A stretch of DNA of 64,000 bases from contig JADZAS010000025.1 in assembly GCA_020852515.1 (NCBI GenBank), positions 1 through 64,000 on the forward strand. Reading direction: 5' to 3'. The stretch comes from Phycisphaerales bacterium. GTDB taxonomy: Bacteria > Planctomycetota > Phycisphaerae > Phycisphaerales > UBA5793. The position numbers and the translations under genes were made by a program. This document shows positions 7,674 through 15,747 of the stretch, piece after piece. The stretch's first letter is position 1. Each line of letters starts with the position of its first letter. Below the pieces are notes generated by a model. That model did not search any database. It saw only the letters and a list, made by a program, of their open reading frames with translations, and was not told the DNA's origin.

Positions 7674-9761
7674 TCACGCCCCGGCGCTGCGCGCCGCGGC
7701 GGCGATGGTGCTTCGCCCGTGGCTGGCGACTTCCTCGGCGAGCATGGCGACGAAGCGGTCCAGCGGCACGCTGCCGAGGTCACCTTCGGTGCGGTGGCGG
7801 ATGCTCACGGTGCCGGCCTCGGCGTCTTTGCCGCCGACGACGAGCATGTAGGGCGTTTTCTCCTCGGTCGCCCGGCGGATCTTTGCCTGGAGGCGCTCGG
7901 GAGATTCGTCGAGGTGGACGCGGAACGCGCCGGCCGCGTCGATGGCGGCCTTGACCTTCCCGGCGTAGTCGGAGAACTTTTCGGAGATGCTGAGGATGCG
8001 CACCTGCTCGGGGCTGAGCCAGAGCGGGAAGTCGCCGGCGAAGTGCTCGATGAGAATGCCGATGAAGCGCTCGAGCGAGCCGAAGGGCGCGCAGTGGATC
8101 ATGATCGGGCGGTGCCTTTCGTTGTCGGCGCCGATGTAGTTGAGCCCGAAGCGCTCGGGGAGGTTGTAATCGACCTGCACAGTGCCGAGTTGCCACTCGC
8201 GGCCGATCGAGTCTTTGGCGACAAAGTCGATCTTGGGTCCGTAGAACGCCGCTTCGCCGGGCTCGATGGTCATCGGAACGCCCATGCCCCTGGCCGCTTC
8301 GATGCAGATTTTCTCGGCCAGTGCCCAGTTCTCGGCGCTACCCACGTACTTGCTGCTGGCCGGATCGCGCAGTCCGACGCGCACGCGATAGTCGTTCAGG
8401 CCGATTTCGGCCAGAACCATTCGGGCGAGTTCGAGATCGATGTCGATCTCGCGGCTCAACTGCTCCGGAGTGCAGAAGATGTGCGAGTCGTCCTGGGTGA
8501 AGCCGCGCACGCGGGTCATGCCGTGGCACTCGCCGGACTGCTCATAGCGGTAGACGGTGCCGAACTCGGCGAGGCGGACGGGCAGATCGCGGTAACTGTG
8601 CTGGGTCGCCTCGTAGACTTTGATGTGGTGCGGGCAGTTCATCGGCTTGAGCAGGAAGCCGTCCACGTCGGGCGAGGCCATGGCGTTGGCAACGTCGGCG
8701 CAGCCGCAACCGCCACCGTGCGCCATGAGCGAACCGCTCAGCGCCTCGGCGTCTACGAGCGGCGGGAACTGCGAGTCGGCGTAGTAGGGGAAGTGGCCGC
8801 TGGTGCGATAGAGATTGAGTTTGCCGATGTGCGGCGTATTGACCCAGACAAAGCCGCGCTCGGTGCGAGCCTTGCGGAGGAACTCCTCGAGTTCGCGTCT
8901 GATGATGGCGCCGTTGGGCAGCCAGAGGACGAGGCCGGTGCCGACGTCTTCGCTGAGACTGATGAGGCGCAGCTGCTTGCCGATGACGCGATGGTCGCGC
9001 TTGCGGGCCTCTTCGAGCATCTTGAGGTGATGATCGAGGTCCTTCTGATTGGCGAAGGCGGTGCCGTACACGCGGGTGAGGCGGTCGCTGTTCTCGTCGC
9101 CGTGCCAGTAGGACGAGGCGAGGGACATGATCTTGAACGCGCCGATCCGGCCGGTGCTGGGCACGTGCGGTCCGCGGCAGAGGTCTTCCCAGTCCTGGCC
9201 GGGTTGGCCCGTGGCGTAGAAGGAGAGGCAGTCGGAGCCGGCTTGCACTGCTTTCTGGGCGTTGTCGATCTTGTATTTCGAGCCTTCGGCGTTGAGTTTG
9301 CTCATCCCGCGGTCAAGCGGCATCTCGTAGCGCGAGAACGGGCGGTTCTGCTTGATGATCTCGGCCATGATCTCTTCGACCCGCGCGAAGTCGTCGCTGC
9401 TGAGGCTCTGGCCGTCAGGAAAGCGCATGTCGTAGTAGAAGCCGTTCTCGACGGGCGGGCCGTAGACGAGTTGGGTGCCGGGCTTGAGGCGCTGAATCGC
9501 TTCGGCCATGACGTGTGCGGCCGAGTGGCGCAGCAGGTAGAGCGCATCAGGGTCGGGCTGACCATCGCGTGATTTCTCGGTCACGATCGAGACTTTGGCG
9601 TCGCGCTCGATGACGAAGCCGAGGTCGTGAAGTTCTCCGTCCACCTTGACGCCCAGGGCTGCCTTGGCCAGGCCCGGACCGATGGATGCGGCGATCTGCG
9701 CGCCGCTGACGGGCTCGGGGTATTCTCGAACGCTTCCATCGGGCAGTGTGATGCGAGGCAT
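7674..9761 (-). CDS. thrS: Threonyl-tRNA synthetase
   Basis: A 695-aa class II synthetase charging tRNA-Thr. Domains in order: TGS (residues ~1-65), the second additional editing domain with HSAAHVMAEA and CRGPHVP as metal/editing residues, the catalytic core with MNCPHHIKVYE, ECHGMTRVRGFTQDD and HRPIMIHCAPFGSLERF, and the C-terminal anticodon-binding domain beginning near FPLWLSPEQV. The ATG at 9761 has AAGGA eight nt upstream, so it is preferred over the TTG two codons earlier. A glycine/cysteine-rich insert (HGGGCGCADV) sits before the zinc-binding segment and looks lineage-specific. No T-box-like leader is visible. Confidence 0.97.
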   Translation of the reverse strand: MPRITLPDGSVREYPEPVSGAQIAASIGPGLAKAALGVKVDGELHDLGFVIERDAKVSIVTEKSRDGQPDPDALYLLRHSAAHVMAEAIQRLKPGTQLVYGPPVENGFYYDMRFPDGQSLSSDDFARVEEIMAEIIKQNRPFSRYEMPLDRGMSKLNAEGSKYKIDNAQKAVQAGSDCLSFYATGQPGQDWEDLCRGPHVPSTGRIGAFKIMSLASSYWHGDENSDRLTRVYGTAFANQKDLDHHLKMLEEARKRDHRVIGKQLRLISLSEDVGTGLVLWLPNGAIIRRELEEFLRKARTERGFVWVNTPHIGKLNLYRTSGHFPYYADSQFPPLVDAEALSGSLMAHGGGCGCADVANAMASPDVDGFLLKPMNCPHHIKVYEATQHSYRDLPVRLAEFGTVYRYEQSGECHGMTRVRGFTQDDSHIFCTPEQLSREIDIDLELARMVLAEIGLNDYRVRVGLRDPASSKYVGSAENWALAEKICIEAARGMGVPMTIEPGEAAFYGPKIDFVAKDSIGREWQLGTVQVDYNLPERFGLNYIGADNERHRPIMIHCAPFGSLERFIGILIEHFAGDFPLWLSPEQVRILSISEKFSDYAGKVKAAIDAAGAFRVHLDESPERLQAKIRRATEEKTPYMLVVGGKDAEAGTVSIRHRTEGDLGSVPLDRFVAMLAEEVASHGRSTIAAAARSAGA

Positions 9762-9790
9762 GGTCAAGGTCCTTCTTCAGTCTTCAGTGA

Positions 9791-9810
9791 CCAGGCATGG
9801 CCATGCCTGG
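9791..9810. repeat. 20-bp perfect palindrome, copy 2
   Basis: CCAGGCATGGCCATGCCTGG is self-complementary over all 20 bp and lies 30 bp upstream of the thrS start, between thrS and the lspA terminator. It shares 16 bp with the palindrome at 727-742. It could be an operator for thrS or a dispersed palindromic repeat. Confidence 0.6.
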
Positions 9811-9840
9811 GCTTTGGGGCGTCGGGAGTGTGAGCGGGCG

Positions 9841-9880
9841 TCAAAACAAACAACGCACGGCTGGTATCGGCCGTGCGTCG
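9841..9880 (-). terminator. Rho-independent terminator after lspA
   Basis: Inverted repeat ACGCACGGC / GCCGTGCGT (9853-9861 with 9870-9878, 8-nt loop). Read on the - strand it is followed by a T-rich tail (TTGTTTGTTTTG), placing a terminator between lspA and thrS. Confidence 0.8.
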
Positions 9881-9995
9881 CAAAAACTCTTCTTCGTGCG
9901 CACCAGCCGATTACCGCCGCGAAGGAGTCGCGGTCGTCGTGGCAGTCGTGGCGGTGGTGCGGCTGTCGAGCATGATGTACAAGCCTAGTCCGTCG

Positions 9996-10709
9996 TTACG
10001 TCCGGTCAATCGGTTCATCGGTCGCTGCGCTGGGGGAATTGAGCGCCGCTGCTGCGGCGGCGTCCTTGTCGGCAGGTGCGGCCTGGCGGTTCATTCGCAG
10101 CATGAGCAGGCCGATGCCCGTCAGCAGCAGCACATCGGCGATGTTGAACACCCATGGGAAGATCTCGGAGTTGCCGCCCGGCCAGCGCCAGCCCAGCGGC
10201 AGGTGGGTGTCGGGAAAGATCTTGAGGAAGTCGCGCACGGCGCCGAACATGATGCGGTCGAAGAGGTTGCCCCCCGCTCCGGCGAGGATGCAGCCGATGG
10301 CGATGTGGGCCAGCCAGTCGCCTCGACGGGTTCGCGCGGCGAAAGCGTAAAGCCCGATCGCGACGGCCAGCACCGTGAACACGACAAAGAACGCCCGCTG
10401 GCCTGGTCCGATTCCGAAGACCGCGCCGCGATTGAGTACGAGGTGCAGGTCAAGCAGGCGCGGCAGCACCTTGTAGTGCGCATCAGGCGGTGGATTCCAA
10501 TGCGGGTTCGAGAGAATCACCTCGCGGTCCAGCACGACGGGTTCATCACCCACCAGCGCGAACGCGAGCTGCTTGGAGGCCAGATCGATCGAGAGTCCCA
10601 GCGCCACGACGATGATCAGCGCCAGCCAGCACGCCAGCGAACGCCCGGCCGGTGGCCGCGATGTGTCGGGGCACTGCGCCGCCGGGGATTGATCTCTGGA
10701 AGTGGCCAT
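9996..10709 (-). CDS. lspA: Lipoprotein signal peptidase (signal peptidase II)
   Basis: LspA cleaves prolipoprotein signal peptides in the inner membrane. The 237-aa product has four hydrophobic helices and the family motifs D-x-x-SK (IDLASKQLAF), LNRGAVFG, AGAGGNLFDRI (first catalytic Asp) and PWVFNIADVLLL (second catalytic Asp). It is longer than the usual ~165 aa, with an extended N terminus and an Ala-rich tail. The start at 10709 is uncertain; an in-frame ATG at 10745 is possible and neither has a good ribosome site. Its upstream neighbour is the DksA-like gene (83 bp gap). The many lipoproteins in this window are its likely substrates. Confidence 0.93.
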   Translation of the reverse strand: MATSRDQSPAAQCPDTSRPPAGRSLACWLALIIVVALGLSIDLASKQLAFALVGDEPVVLDREVILSNPHWNPPPDAHYKVLPRLLDLHLVLNRGAVFGIGPGQRAFFVVFTVLAVAIGLYAFAARTRRGDWLAHIAIGCILAGAGGNLFDRIMFGAVRDFLKIFPDTHLPLGWRWPGGNSEIFPWVFNIADVLLLTGIGLLMLRMNRQAAPADKDAAAAAALNSPSAATDEPIDRT

Positions 10710-10792
10710 GTGAGACAGATGGTAGGGACGAAGGCTTGTCGGCATCGCCCGTCGAATTCCTGCAGCGATGCTTGCAGCGCGGGCGGCGGCAA

Positions 10793-11650
10793 TCAGCGGC
10801 GGAAGCGATGGAAGCGGTCGCGCTCGCGAGCCACCTCGATGCACACCTTCGCCCACGGTTTGGCCTCGAGGCGCGGCAGACTGATCGGCTTGCCGGTGAC
10901 CTCGCAGATGCCATACGTCCCGTCCTGGATGTTCTCAAGTGATTTGTCGATCTCTTCGAGCAGTTCGCGCTCGGTGGCGGCCAGTTGGAGAGCAAACTCC
11001 TGGTCGTAGGTGTCCGAGCCGGCGTCGGCCATGTGCATTGGAGCGTGGCCGGAGTCGCCCGATCCTCCGCCGCGCAGCGCGCCCGACTCCATGGCCTGCA
11101 CGTCGCCGATCAGTTCGGCGCGGCGTTTGAGCAGCAACTCGCGAAAGTGATTCAGCTGCTTGCGGGTGAGCCGGGCGGGGGTGTTGCGGGCATTGACCTC
11201 GTCATTGGGATGGGTCGGCGTCGGGTCGAGCATCCCGGGCTTGCGCTCGCCGGTGGTCGCGGTGCGCGGCTTGGCCGACGCCGGGGCCGGCTTGTCGGCG
11301 CGGCTGACCTTGGCGCCGGGAGCCGTCTTTGGCGCTGCGGCCGGCTTGGCCTCCGCCGAACGCTTGCGGGGGGTCTTGGCTGCGGCGGGCGCCTTCGCCT
11401 TTGCGGCGGGCTTGCTGGACCGCTTTGTAGGAGCGCCGGCGGTCTTCTTGCGGGCGCCCGCCTTGCCCTTGGATCGCTTCGGGGCCTTTGCAGCCGATCG
11501 CGGCTTGCTGGAGGGTCGTCTTGACGCTTTGGCCTTCTTTTTCGTTGCGCTGGTCTTGGTGCGCTTGGTCGCAGACGCGGTCCGGCGGGATTTGGACTTG
11601 CTGGCTGGAGTGCGAGCCGTCTTTTTGCGAGTGGTCTTCTTCTTCGCCAC
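10793..11650 (-). CDS. DksA/TraR-family protein with histone-like Lys/Ala/Pro-rich N terminus
   Basis: A 285-aa protein in two parts. Residues ~1-140 are almost only Lys, Ala, Pro, Ser, Thr and Arg, resembling histone H1-like tails. Residues ~150-285 match the DksA/TraR coiled-coil plus zinc-finger region (LTRKQLNHFRELLLKRRAELIGDV ... DGTYGICEVTGKPISLPRLEAKPWAKVCIEV). Family members have C-x2-C ... C-x2-C; here each pair keeps the first Cys only (C-x2-T and C-x2-V), so the zinc site is probably lost. A GTG start at 11650 is chosen because GGAG lies ten nt upstream and the basic tail begins there. Expected to act on RNA polymerase or the nucleoid; the role of the tail is unknown. Confidence 0.8.
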   Translation of the reverse strand: MAKKKTTRKKTARTPASKSKSRRTASATKRTKTSATKKKAKASRRPSSKPRSAAKAPKRSKGKAGARKKTAGAPTKRSSKPAAKAKAPAAAKTPRKRSAEAKPAAAPKTAPGAKVSRADKPAPASAKPRTATTGERKPGMLDPTPTHPNDEVNARNTPARLTRKQLNHFRELLLKRRAELIGDVQAMESGALRGGGSGDSGHAPMHMADAGSDTYDQEFALQLAATERELLEEIDKSLENIQDGTYGICEVTGKPISLPRLEAKPWAKVCIEVARERDRFHRFRR

Positions 11651-11794
11651 GGCTGCCGCTCTCCAAGAGGTGGAAAAGCCCGCACTTCTGTGGATAAGAG
11701 CCGGGAAACCGGCCCCCGTTCCAGGCGGAGGCCGCAAAGAATAGACGCAGCGAAATCAGGGGTCAAACCAGCGCTACACCGGGCCGGGGCAGCC

Positions 11795-12772
11795 TCACGC
11801 GGCTCCGCCGGTTTCCTGCACCGAGCCGATCTGTCTGAGACGCTCGTAGCGGCGTCGGATCAGGTTCTCGATCTTGAACCGCTTCAGTTCGGTGATCTTG
11901 TCGATGATCCAGCGCTGCAGGATCTCCGCGGCCGCCTCGTGGTCGCGGTGGGCTCCGCCGACCGGCTCATCGACGATCTCGTCGATGGTGCCCAGCCGCA
12001 GATTCTCCTCGGCCGTGAGGTGCAGGGCGGTGGCGGCGGCGGCATTGGTGTCCGGCCGGGCCTGCTTCCACAGGATCGCCGCGCAGCCTTCGGGGCTGAT
12101 CACCGAATACCACGAATACCGCAACATCCCCACCCGGTCGGCCACGGCGATGCCCAGCGCGCCGCCGGAACCGCCCTCGCCGATGATCACGCTCACGATC
12201 GGGGTGCGCAGGCGGCTCATCTCCCGCAGGTTCACGGCGATCGCCTCCGCCTGCCCACGTTCCTCGGCTCCGAGGCCGGGATAGGCCCCCGGCGTGTCTA
12301 CAAGCGTGACTACCGGCAGGCCGAACTTCTCAGCCAACTGCATGTTTTTGAGCGCCTTGCGGTAGCCTTCCGGATGGGCGCAGCCGAAGTTGCAGAGCAT
12401 GCGCTCATTGGTGTCGCGGCCTTTGCGGTGGGCCACCACCATGACTTTGAACTTGCCGATGCGGGCGAATCCAGTGAGAATGGCGGGGTCATCGCCGAAA
12501 CATCGATCGCCGTGCAACTGGCAAAAGTCAGAGCAGATGCGGCGGAGGTAATCCGTTGACTGCGGACGCCTGGGGTGGCGGGCGACCCTGCTGACGATGT
12601 CCCAGGGCTCGAGCGCGGCGTAGATGGCGGAGAGCGAATCGCGGTGCTCGAGGCGCAGCGCCGCCAGGCGCTGGGCGCCCTGTTCGGACGTATCGCCTTC
12701 GAGTCGCTCGATTTCGGCTTCGAGCGGCAGCAGCGGCTGTTCGAATGGGGGGCGGTTTGGATCGTTGGCCAT
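11795..12772 (-). CDS. accA: Acetyl-CoA carboxylase carboxyltransferase subunit alpha
   Basis: AccA, with AccD, moves the carboxyl group from biotin to acetyl-CoA to make malonyl-CoA, the first step of fatty acid synthesis. The 325-aa length is normal. Family segments: RPQSTDYLRRI, FCQLHGDRCFGDDPAI, RKGRDTNERMLCNFGCAHPEGYRKA, TLVDTPGAYPGLGAEERGQ and IGEGGSGGALGIAVAD, the oxyanion-forming crotonase-like region. The ATG at 12772 (MANDPNRPP) fits family starts; a longer frame exists upstream. No accD or biotin subunits are nearby. A -10-like TACGAT lies about 40 bp upstream. Confidence 0.96.
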   Translation of the reverse strand: MANDPNRPPFEQPLLPLEAEIERLEGDTSEQGAQRLAALRLEHRDSLSAIYAALEPWDIVSRVARHPRRPQSTDYLRRICSDFCQLHGDRCFGDDPAILTGFARIGKFKVMVVAHRKGRDTNERMLCNFGCAHPEGYRKALKNMQLAEKFGLPVVTLVDTPGAYPGLGAEERGQAEAIAVNLREMSRLRTPIVSVIIGEGGSGGALGIAVADRVGMLRYSWYSVISPEGCAAILWKQARPDTNAAAATALHLTAEENLRLGTIDEIVDEPVGGAHRDHEAAAEILQRWIIDKITELKRFKIENLIRRRYERLRQIGSVQETGGAA

Positions 12773-12854
12773 CAGACTCGGTCCGCCGGTGGTCCTGTGT
12801 TGGTGATGCAATCGTAGCGCGGCGCGGGGCGTCCTGAAGCTCCGGCGGCGGGAA

Positions 12855-12892
12855 TGGAAAAAGACAGGCCCGGCGACGGATCGCCGGGCCTG
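12855..12892 (-). terminator. Rho-independent terminator after first prepilin-type gene
   Basis: A perfect 12-bp stem (12865-12876 with 12881-12892, loop CGGA) followed on the - strand by TCTTTTTCC. It lies 54 bp past the stop codon of the gene at 12946 and separates it from accA. Confidence 0.92.
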
Positions 12893-12945
12893 GTGGTTTT
12901 CGCCTGCGCTTGAGTCCGCAGTCGGATCTCAAGACAAGTGAGGGA

Positions 12946-13878
12946 TTACTGAATGGGATCCCAGAACTGGGTCGGGCTGGTGGTGCCGTCAGCGGACGTG
13001 CCCCACATGCACAGCCAGATGTCCTTGCCGCCACCGGTGCTGATGATCGGGTCCTGCTGCTTGAAGAGATTGTCAAGCAGGTCCTTCTGCACGTTGGTGT
13101 TGCGATAGGTCACGCCCGGAGGTGCGAAGGCCTTGTAGGTCTGGTCTTCGGTCTGGCCGGGACCGCCGTTGTCCAGGCCGGTCTGCTCCTGGGTGTTGGA
13201 GACGTGGCCGTCGTTGTAGCCGACGTTGCCGGTCCAGGTCGTGCGAGCGCCGTGGAAGAGATAGGTCGGGCTCTTCTTGTCCGGGATGCCGTCGCGCGGG
13301 CCGCGGTCGGAAACGACGGCGTAGTTCGCGTTAAGGCTGTCGGCCCACTCGGCGTTGTACCGGCTGCCGGCGGGGGCGAGAGTTGCGTAGCTCGCGTTGG
13401 CAGGCTTGCCGGTCGTCTGAACGTCACAACCGAACACCGGGTCCCAGAGCCACTGGTCGTTCCAACCCGGATCGTCCTGCGTGCCGTAGCGGTAGTCGGT
13501 CTTCAACTGAGTGTTGGCGCTGGAGTCGCCGGGGCAGAGCACGACTTCCGGCGAGTAGTACGTGTTGAAGATCATGTACGAGTAGAAGTTGGCCGACGAG
13601 TTGCCGGTTTGAGGCGTCCCGTTCAGCCCGCCAGTGTTCGCATTTGCCGTGATGAGGCTGATCTTCGCGGGTTTGGGATAGGTGCCGCCGAAGTCATTGG
13701 CGAACAACACCATTCCCTTGTGGACCTGGTTGACACGAGTCGAGCAGGTCAGGGTCTTGGCATTGTTGCGGGCACGGGCCAGTGCCGGCAAGAGAATGCC
13801 GATGAGCAGAGCGATGATGGCAATGACCACCAGCAGCTCGATGAGGGTAAACCCTCTGGAACGGAAAACACGATGCAT
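12946..13878 (-). CDS. Prepilin-type N-terminal cleavage/methylation domain protein (paralogue 1)
   Basis: A 310-aa exported protein. After a short basic leader, residues ~8-35 are a class III (type IV pilin-like) signal, with [19 protein letters not shown] and the conserved Glu5 of the mature helix; cleavage by a prepilin peptidase is expected. The rest is a pseudopilin-like globular domain ending in an H-x13-D-G-H-V variant (FHGARTTWTGNVGYNDGHV) of the H-x9-DG motif seen in the large planctomycete families. The ATG at 13878 has AAGGAG six nt upstream. The partner gene at 14344 encodes a paralogue of the same length. No pilus assembly genes are nearby, so these are probably surface or secretion-pseudopilus proteins of unknown function. 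Confidence 0.9.
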   Translation of the reverse strand: MHRVFRSRGFTLIELLVVIAIIALLIGILLPALARARNNAKTLTCSTRVNQVHKGMVLFANDFGGTYPKPAKISLITANANTGGLNGTPQTGNSSANFYSYMIFNTYYSPEVVLCPGDSSANTQLKTDYRYGTQDDPGWNDQWLWDPVFGCDVQTTGKPANASYATLAPAGSRYNAEWADSLNANYAVVSDRGPRDGIPDKKSPTYLFHGARTTWTGNVGYNDGHVSNTQEQTGLDNGGPGQTEDQTYKAFAPPGVTYRNTNVQKDLLDNLFKQQDPIISTGGGKDIWLCMWGTSADGTTSPTQFWDPIQ

Positions 13879-14233
13879 GGCTTGCTCCTTTGAATGATGA
13901 ATGGATGGAATCCAAAGCCAATGCCTGAACACGATGCTCCGGACCATCCGGTGCATCAGAAAACTCGAGGGATGAGGTGCTCATCGAGCCTCTCAGACTG
14001 CGGCACAGCAGAATCAGCGGAAAACACGCCGAGGCATGCCGAATCGCGGCAGCGAGTCAGAGAGAACGGCGGATTGTCGACGGCGGGGGTCAGGGAAGGG
14101 CGTGAATGTGTCCCTGAATGATGAAGAATGAATGCGGATGCTGCTGAGCCCCTGAACCGTCCAAACCGTTCGGATTGGGTCGTCCGAACAGATAACCATA
14201 CGTCAAATATAGCGAATCTGTTGCGTGCGTCAA
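13879..14233 (-). promoter_or_regulatory. Promoter and ~320-nt leader of first prepilin-type gene
   Basis: On the - strand, TTGACG (14228-14233) and TATATT (14206-14211) are 16 bp apart, a good sigma70-type promoter. Transcription would begin about 14200, leaving some 320 nt of untranslated leader with no believable ORF before the AAGGAG at the gene start. The block CAGATTCG just before the -10 and CGGATTGTCG...GCGGGGG (+ strand, 14070-14088) recur at equivalent positions in the leader of the second paralogue. Confidence 0.7.
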
Positions 14234-14264
14234 GGGAAAAACCTGTGCCGACGCTCAAACGAGG

Positions 14265-14304
14265 CCAGAAACGAGGCAGGCCGGGCGTCATAGCCCGGCC
14301 TGCC
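14265..14304 (-). terminator. Terminator-like hairpin after second prepilin-type gene
   Basis: A perfect 12-bp inverted repeat (14275-14286 with 14293-14304, loop GTCATA) lies 40 bp past the stop of the gene at 14344. The - strand tail is only moderately T-rich (TCGTTTCTGG), so termination may be partial. Confidence 0.7.
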
Positions 14305-14343
14305 GTTGGTTGCATGAAAATCGACGTCGATGCGCCTTAGGGC

Positions 14344-15276
14344 TTACGGCTCCACGAGCGGATCGAAGATTTCACGAACGCGGAAGCGGTTGACAACTTC
14401 CTGGTCGATCCAGTAGCCGAGTTTGATGTCGAGATCCTCGTCGGTCTGGTCGAGCTTGAAGATGTTGTCCGGGACCTGCGCGCCTGCCGGGGGCGTGCCG
14501 CCGCCGAGGTTCGGGTCGAAGTAGTAGACGCCTTCCGGCACGAACGCCATATCCGCCTGGTGGTCGATGGTCTGGTTGTCGTTCTCGAAGCGCTCGCTCA
14601 TGCGATCGACGTGATTGTCGTTGTAGGCGACATTTCCGGTCCATCGGCGATTGGTGCCGTGGACGAGGTGGGCGAGCGTGGGTTCGGAGTGCTTGCCGTC
14701 GCGGACGCCGCGATCGCTCAGAACCGCGTAATTGCCGTCCAGGCTGGAGGCCTTCCACTGGGTGCGGAGGCGCCTGCCGGTGAGCTGCATCATCGCATAG
14801 GAGTTGTTGCACTCGCGGAGGGCGGCCCAGTCGTCGAGATAATTGCCGCCGAAGGTCCGGTCCCACGCGCCCTTGGTTTCGGGGTCGTTCTTGTCGGTGG
14901 CGAAGTCGTAGCCCACCTTGGCGCGGATGTTCGGGTTGACTTCAGCGGGATCCACGGCGAACTTGGGATCGAACAGCTTGTTGAAGATCAGCACCGACAT
15001 GATGTTGCCCACGGAGTTGTTCCCGTGGCCGAATTCGGCGGTGCTCTGCGCGTGCGCGAGGTTGATCTTCTCGGGCACGGGGTACTCATCGTTGTGGGCG
15101 TCGCCGTAGAAGACCATGCCCTTCTGGATGTCGCGCTGCTGCGAGGAGCACTGCATTGCGCGGGCGGTCTTGCGGGCACGCGCCAGAGCGGGCAGCAGCA
15201 GGCCGATGAGCAGCGCGATGATCGCGATGACCACCAGCAGCTCGATGAGTGTAAAGCCAAGTCGTTTCTTTGACAT
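14344..15276 (-). CDS. Prepilin-type N-terminal cleavage/methylation domain protein (paralogue 2)
   Basis: A 310-aa exported protein with the same plan as the gene at 12946: [36 protein letters not shown], a pseudopilin helix, then a C-terminal domain. Shared blocks include [23 protein letters not shown] and a KGMV-x-(Y/F) segment after the helix; the final glycine of the DG motif is replaced (ND-N-HV). The ATG at 15276 has AAGGAG eight nt upstream. It has its own promoter, leader and terminator, so the two paralogues are separate transcripts, likely from a duplication. Confidence 0.9.
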   Translation of the reverse strand: MSKKRLGFTLIELLVVIAIIALLIGLLLPALARARKTARAMQCSSQQRDIQKGMVFYGDAHNDEYPVPEKINLAHAQSTAEFGHGNNSVGNIMSVLIFNKLFDPKFAVDPAEVNPNIRAKVGYDFATDKNDPETKGAWDRTFGGNYLDDWAALRECNNSYAMMQLTGRRLRTQWKASSLDGNYAVLSDRGVRDGKHSEPTLAHLVHGTNRRWTGNVAYNDNHVDRMSERFENDNQTIDHQADMAFVPEGVYYFDPNLGGGTPPAGAQVPDNIFKLDQTDEDLDIKLGYWIDQEVVNRFRVREIFDPLVEP

Positions 15277-15747
15277 GCCCGGGTCTCCTTTGTCTTTGGT
15301 TGGGCGAAAGATCCGTGTCCATCTCTCCAGCAGCGTGCGCCTCGATGGAGCGGGGGCTTCCGATCGCGCAGGAACTGCATTGGTCCCGTACGGGCCACGA
15401 TGGCCCGCAATCAAGCATGGAAAGAAGCGGCCGTCTTCGGAACCGCCATTCGCAGAGCTGAAAGCCGGTGCAAATCGGGTTCCGATGACGCACTGGTAAT
15501 GCAGCGCGAAGACGGCACGAGTCGGATTGTCGGCGGGGGCTGGAGGGGTGACCGGGGAACCGGTCGATGATGGCGTCAGATCACAGGCGGAATAATCGAG
15601 GTATGCTCAGCCAGCGCCAAGTCGAATTGTCACGGACAAGAGTAATCGAATCTGAACCTCTTGTCAAGATAATTCTTCGTCCGCGGCCGAAGTTCGGTTG
15701 CCCCTTTTTTCAGTTCCGGCGCAGTTCGAGCCCCGCCCGGGCGCCCC
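15277..15747 (-). promoter_or_regulatory. Promoter and ~355-nt leader of second prepilin-type gene
   Basis: On the - strand, TTGACA (15662-15667) lies 17 bp from TACTCT (15639-15644). Immediately before the -10 is CAGATTCGAT, matching CAGATTCGCT in the first paralogue's promoter. The leader of about 355 nt contains CGGATTGTCGGCGGGGG (+ strand, 15523-15539), a near-copy of the first leader's element. I see no ORF in this 471-bp gap. The part from 15668 to 15747 holds only the end of the convergently spaced murG region. Confidence 0.65.

Noticed and set aside
6062-9572. Two long + strand open frames (630 and 662 codons) antisense to murE and thrS
   Set aside because: They mirror conserved synthetase and ligase genes in another frame; composition is biased to Val/Gly/Asp/Arg and no motif or ribosome site is present.
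15415-15640. A small protein gene in the leader of the second prepilin-type gene
   Set aside because: Frames open on both strands there have no ribosome site and no similarity to any known fold; conservation with the other leader is at DNA level only.
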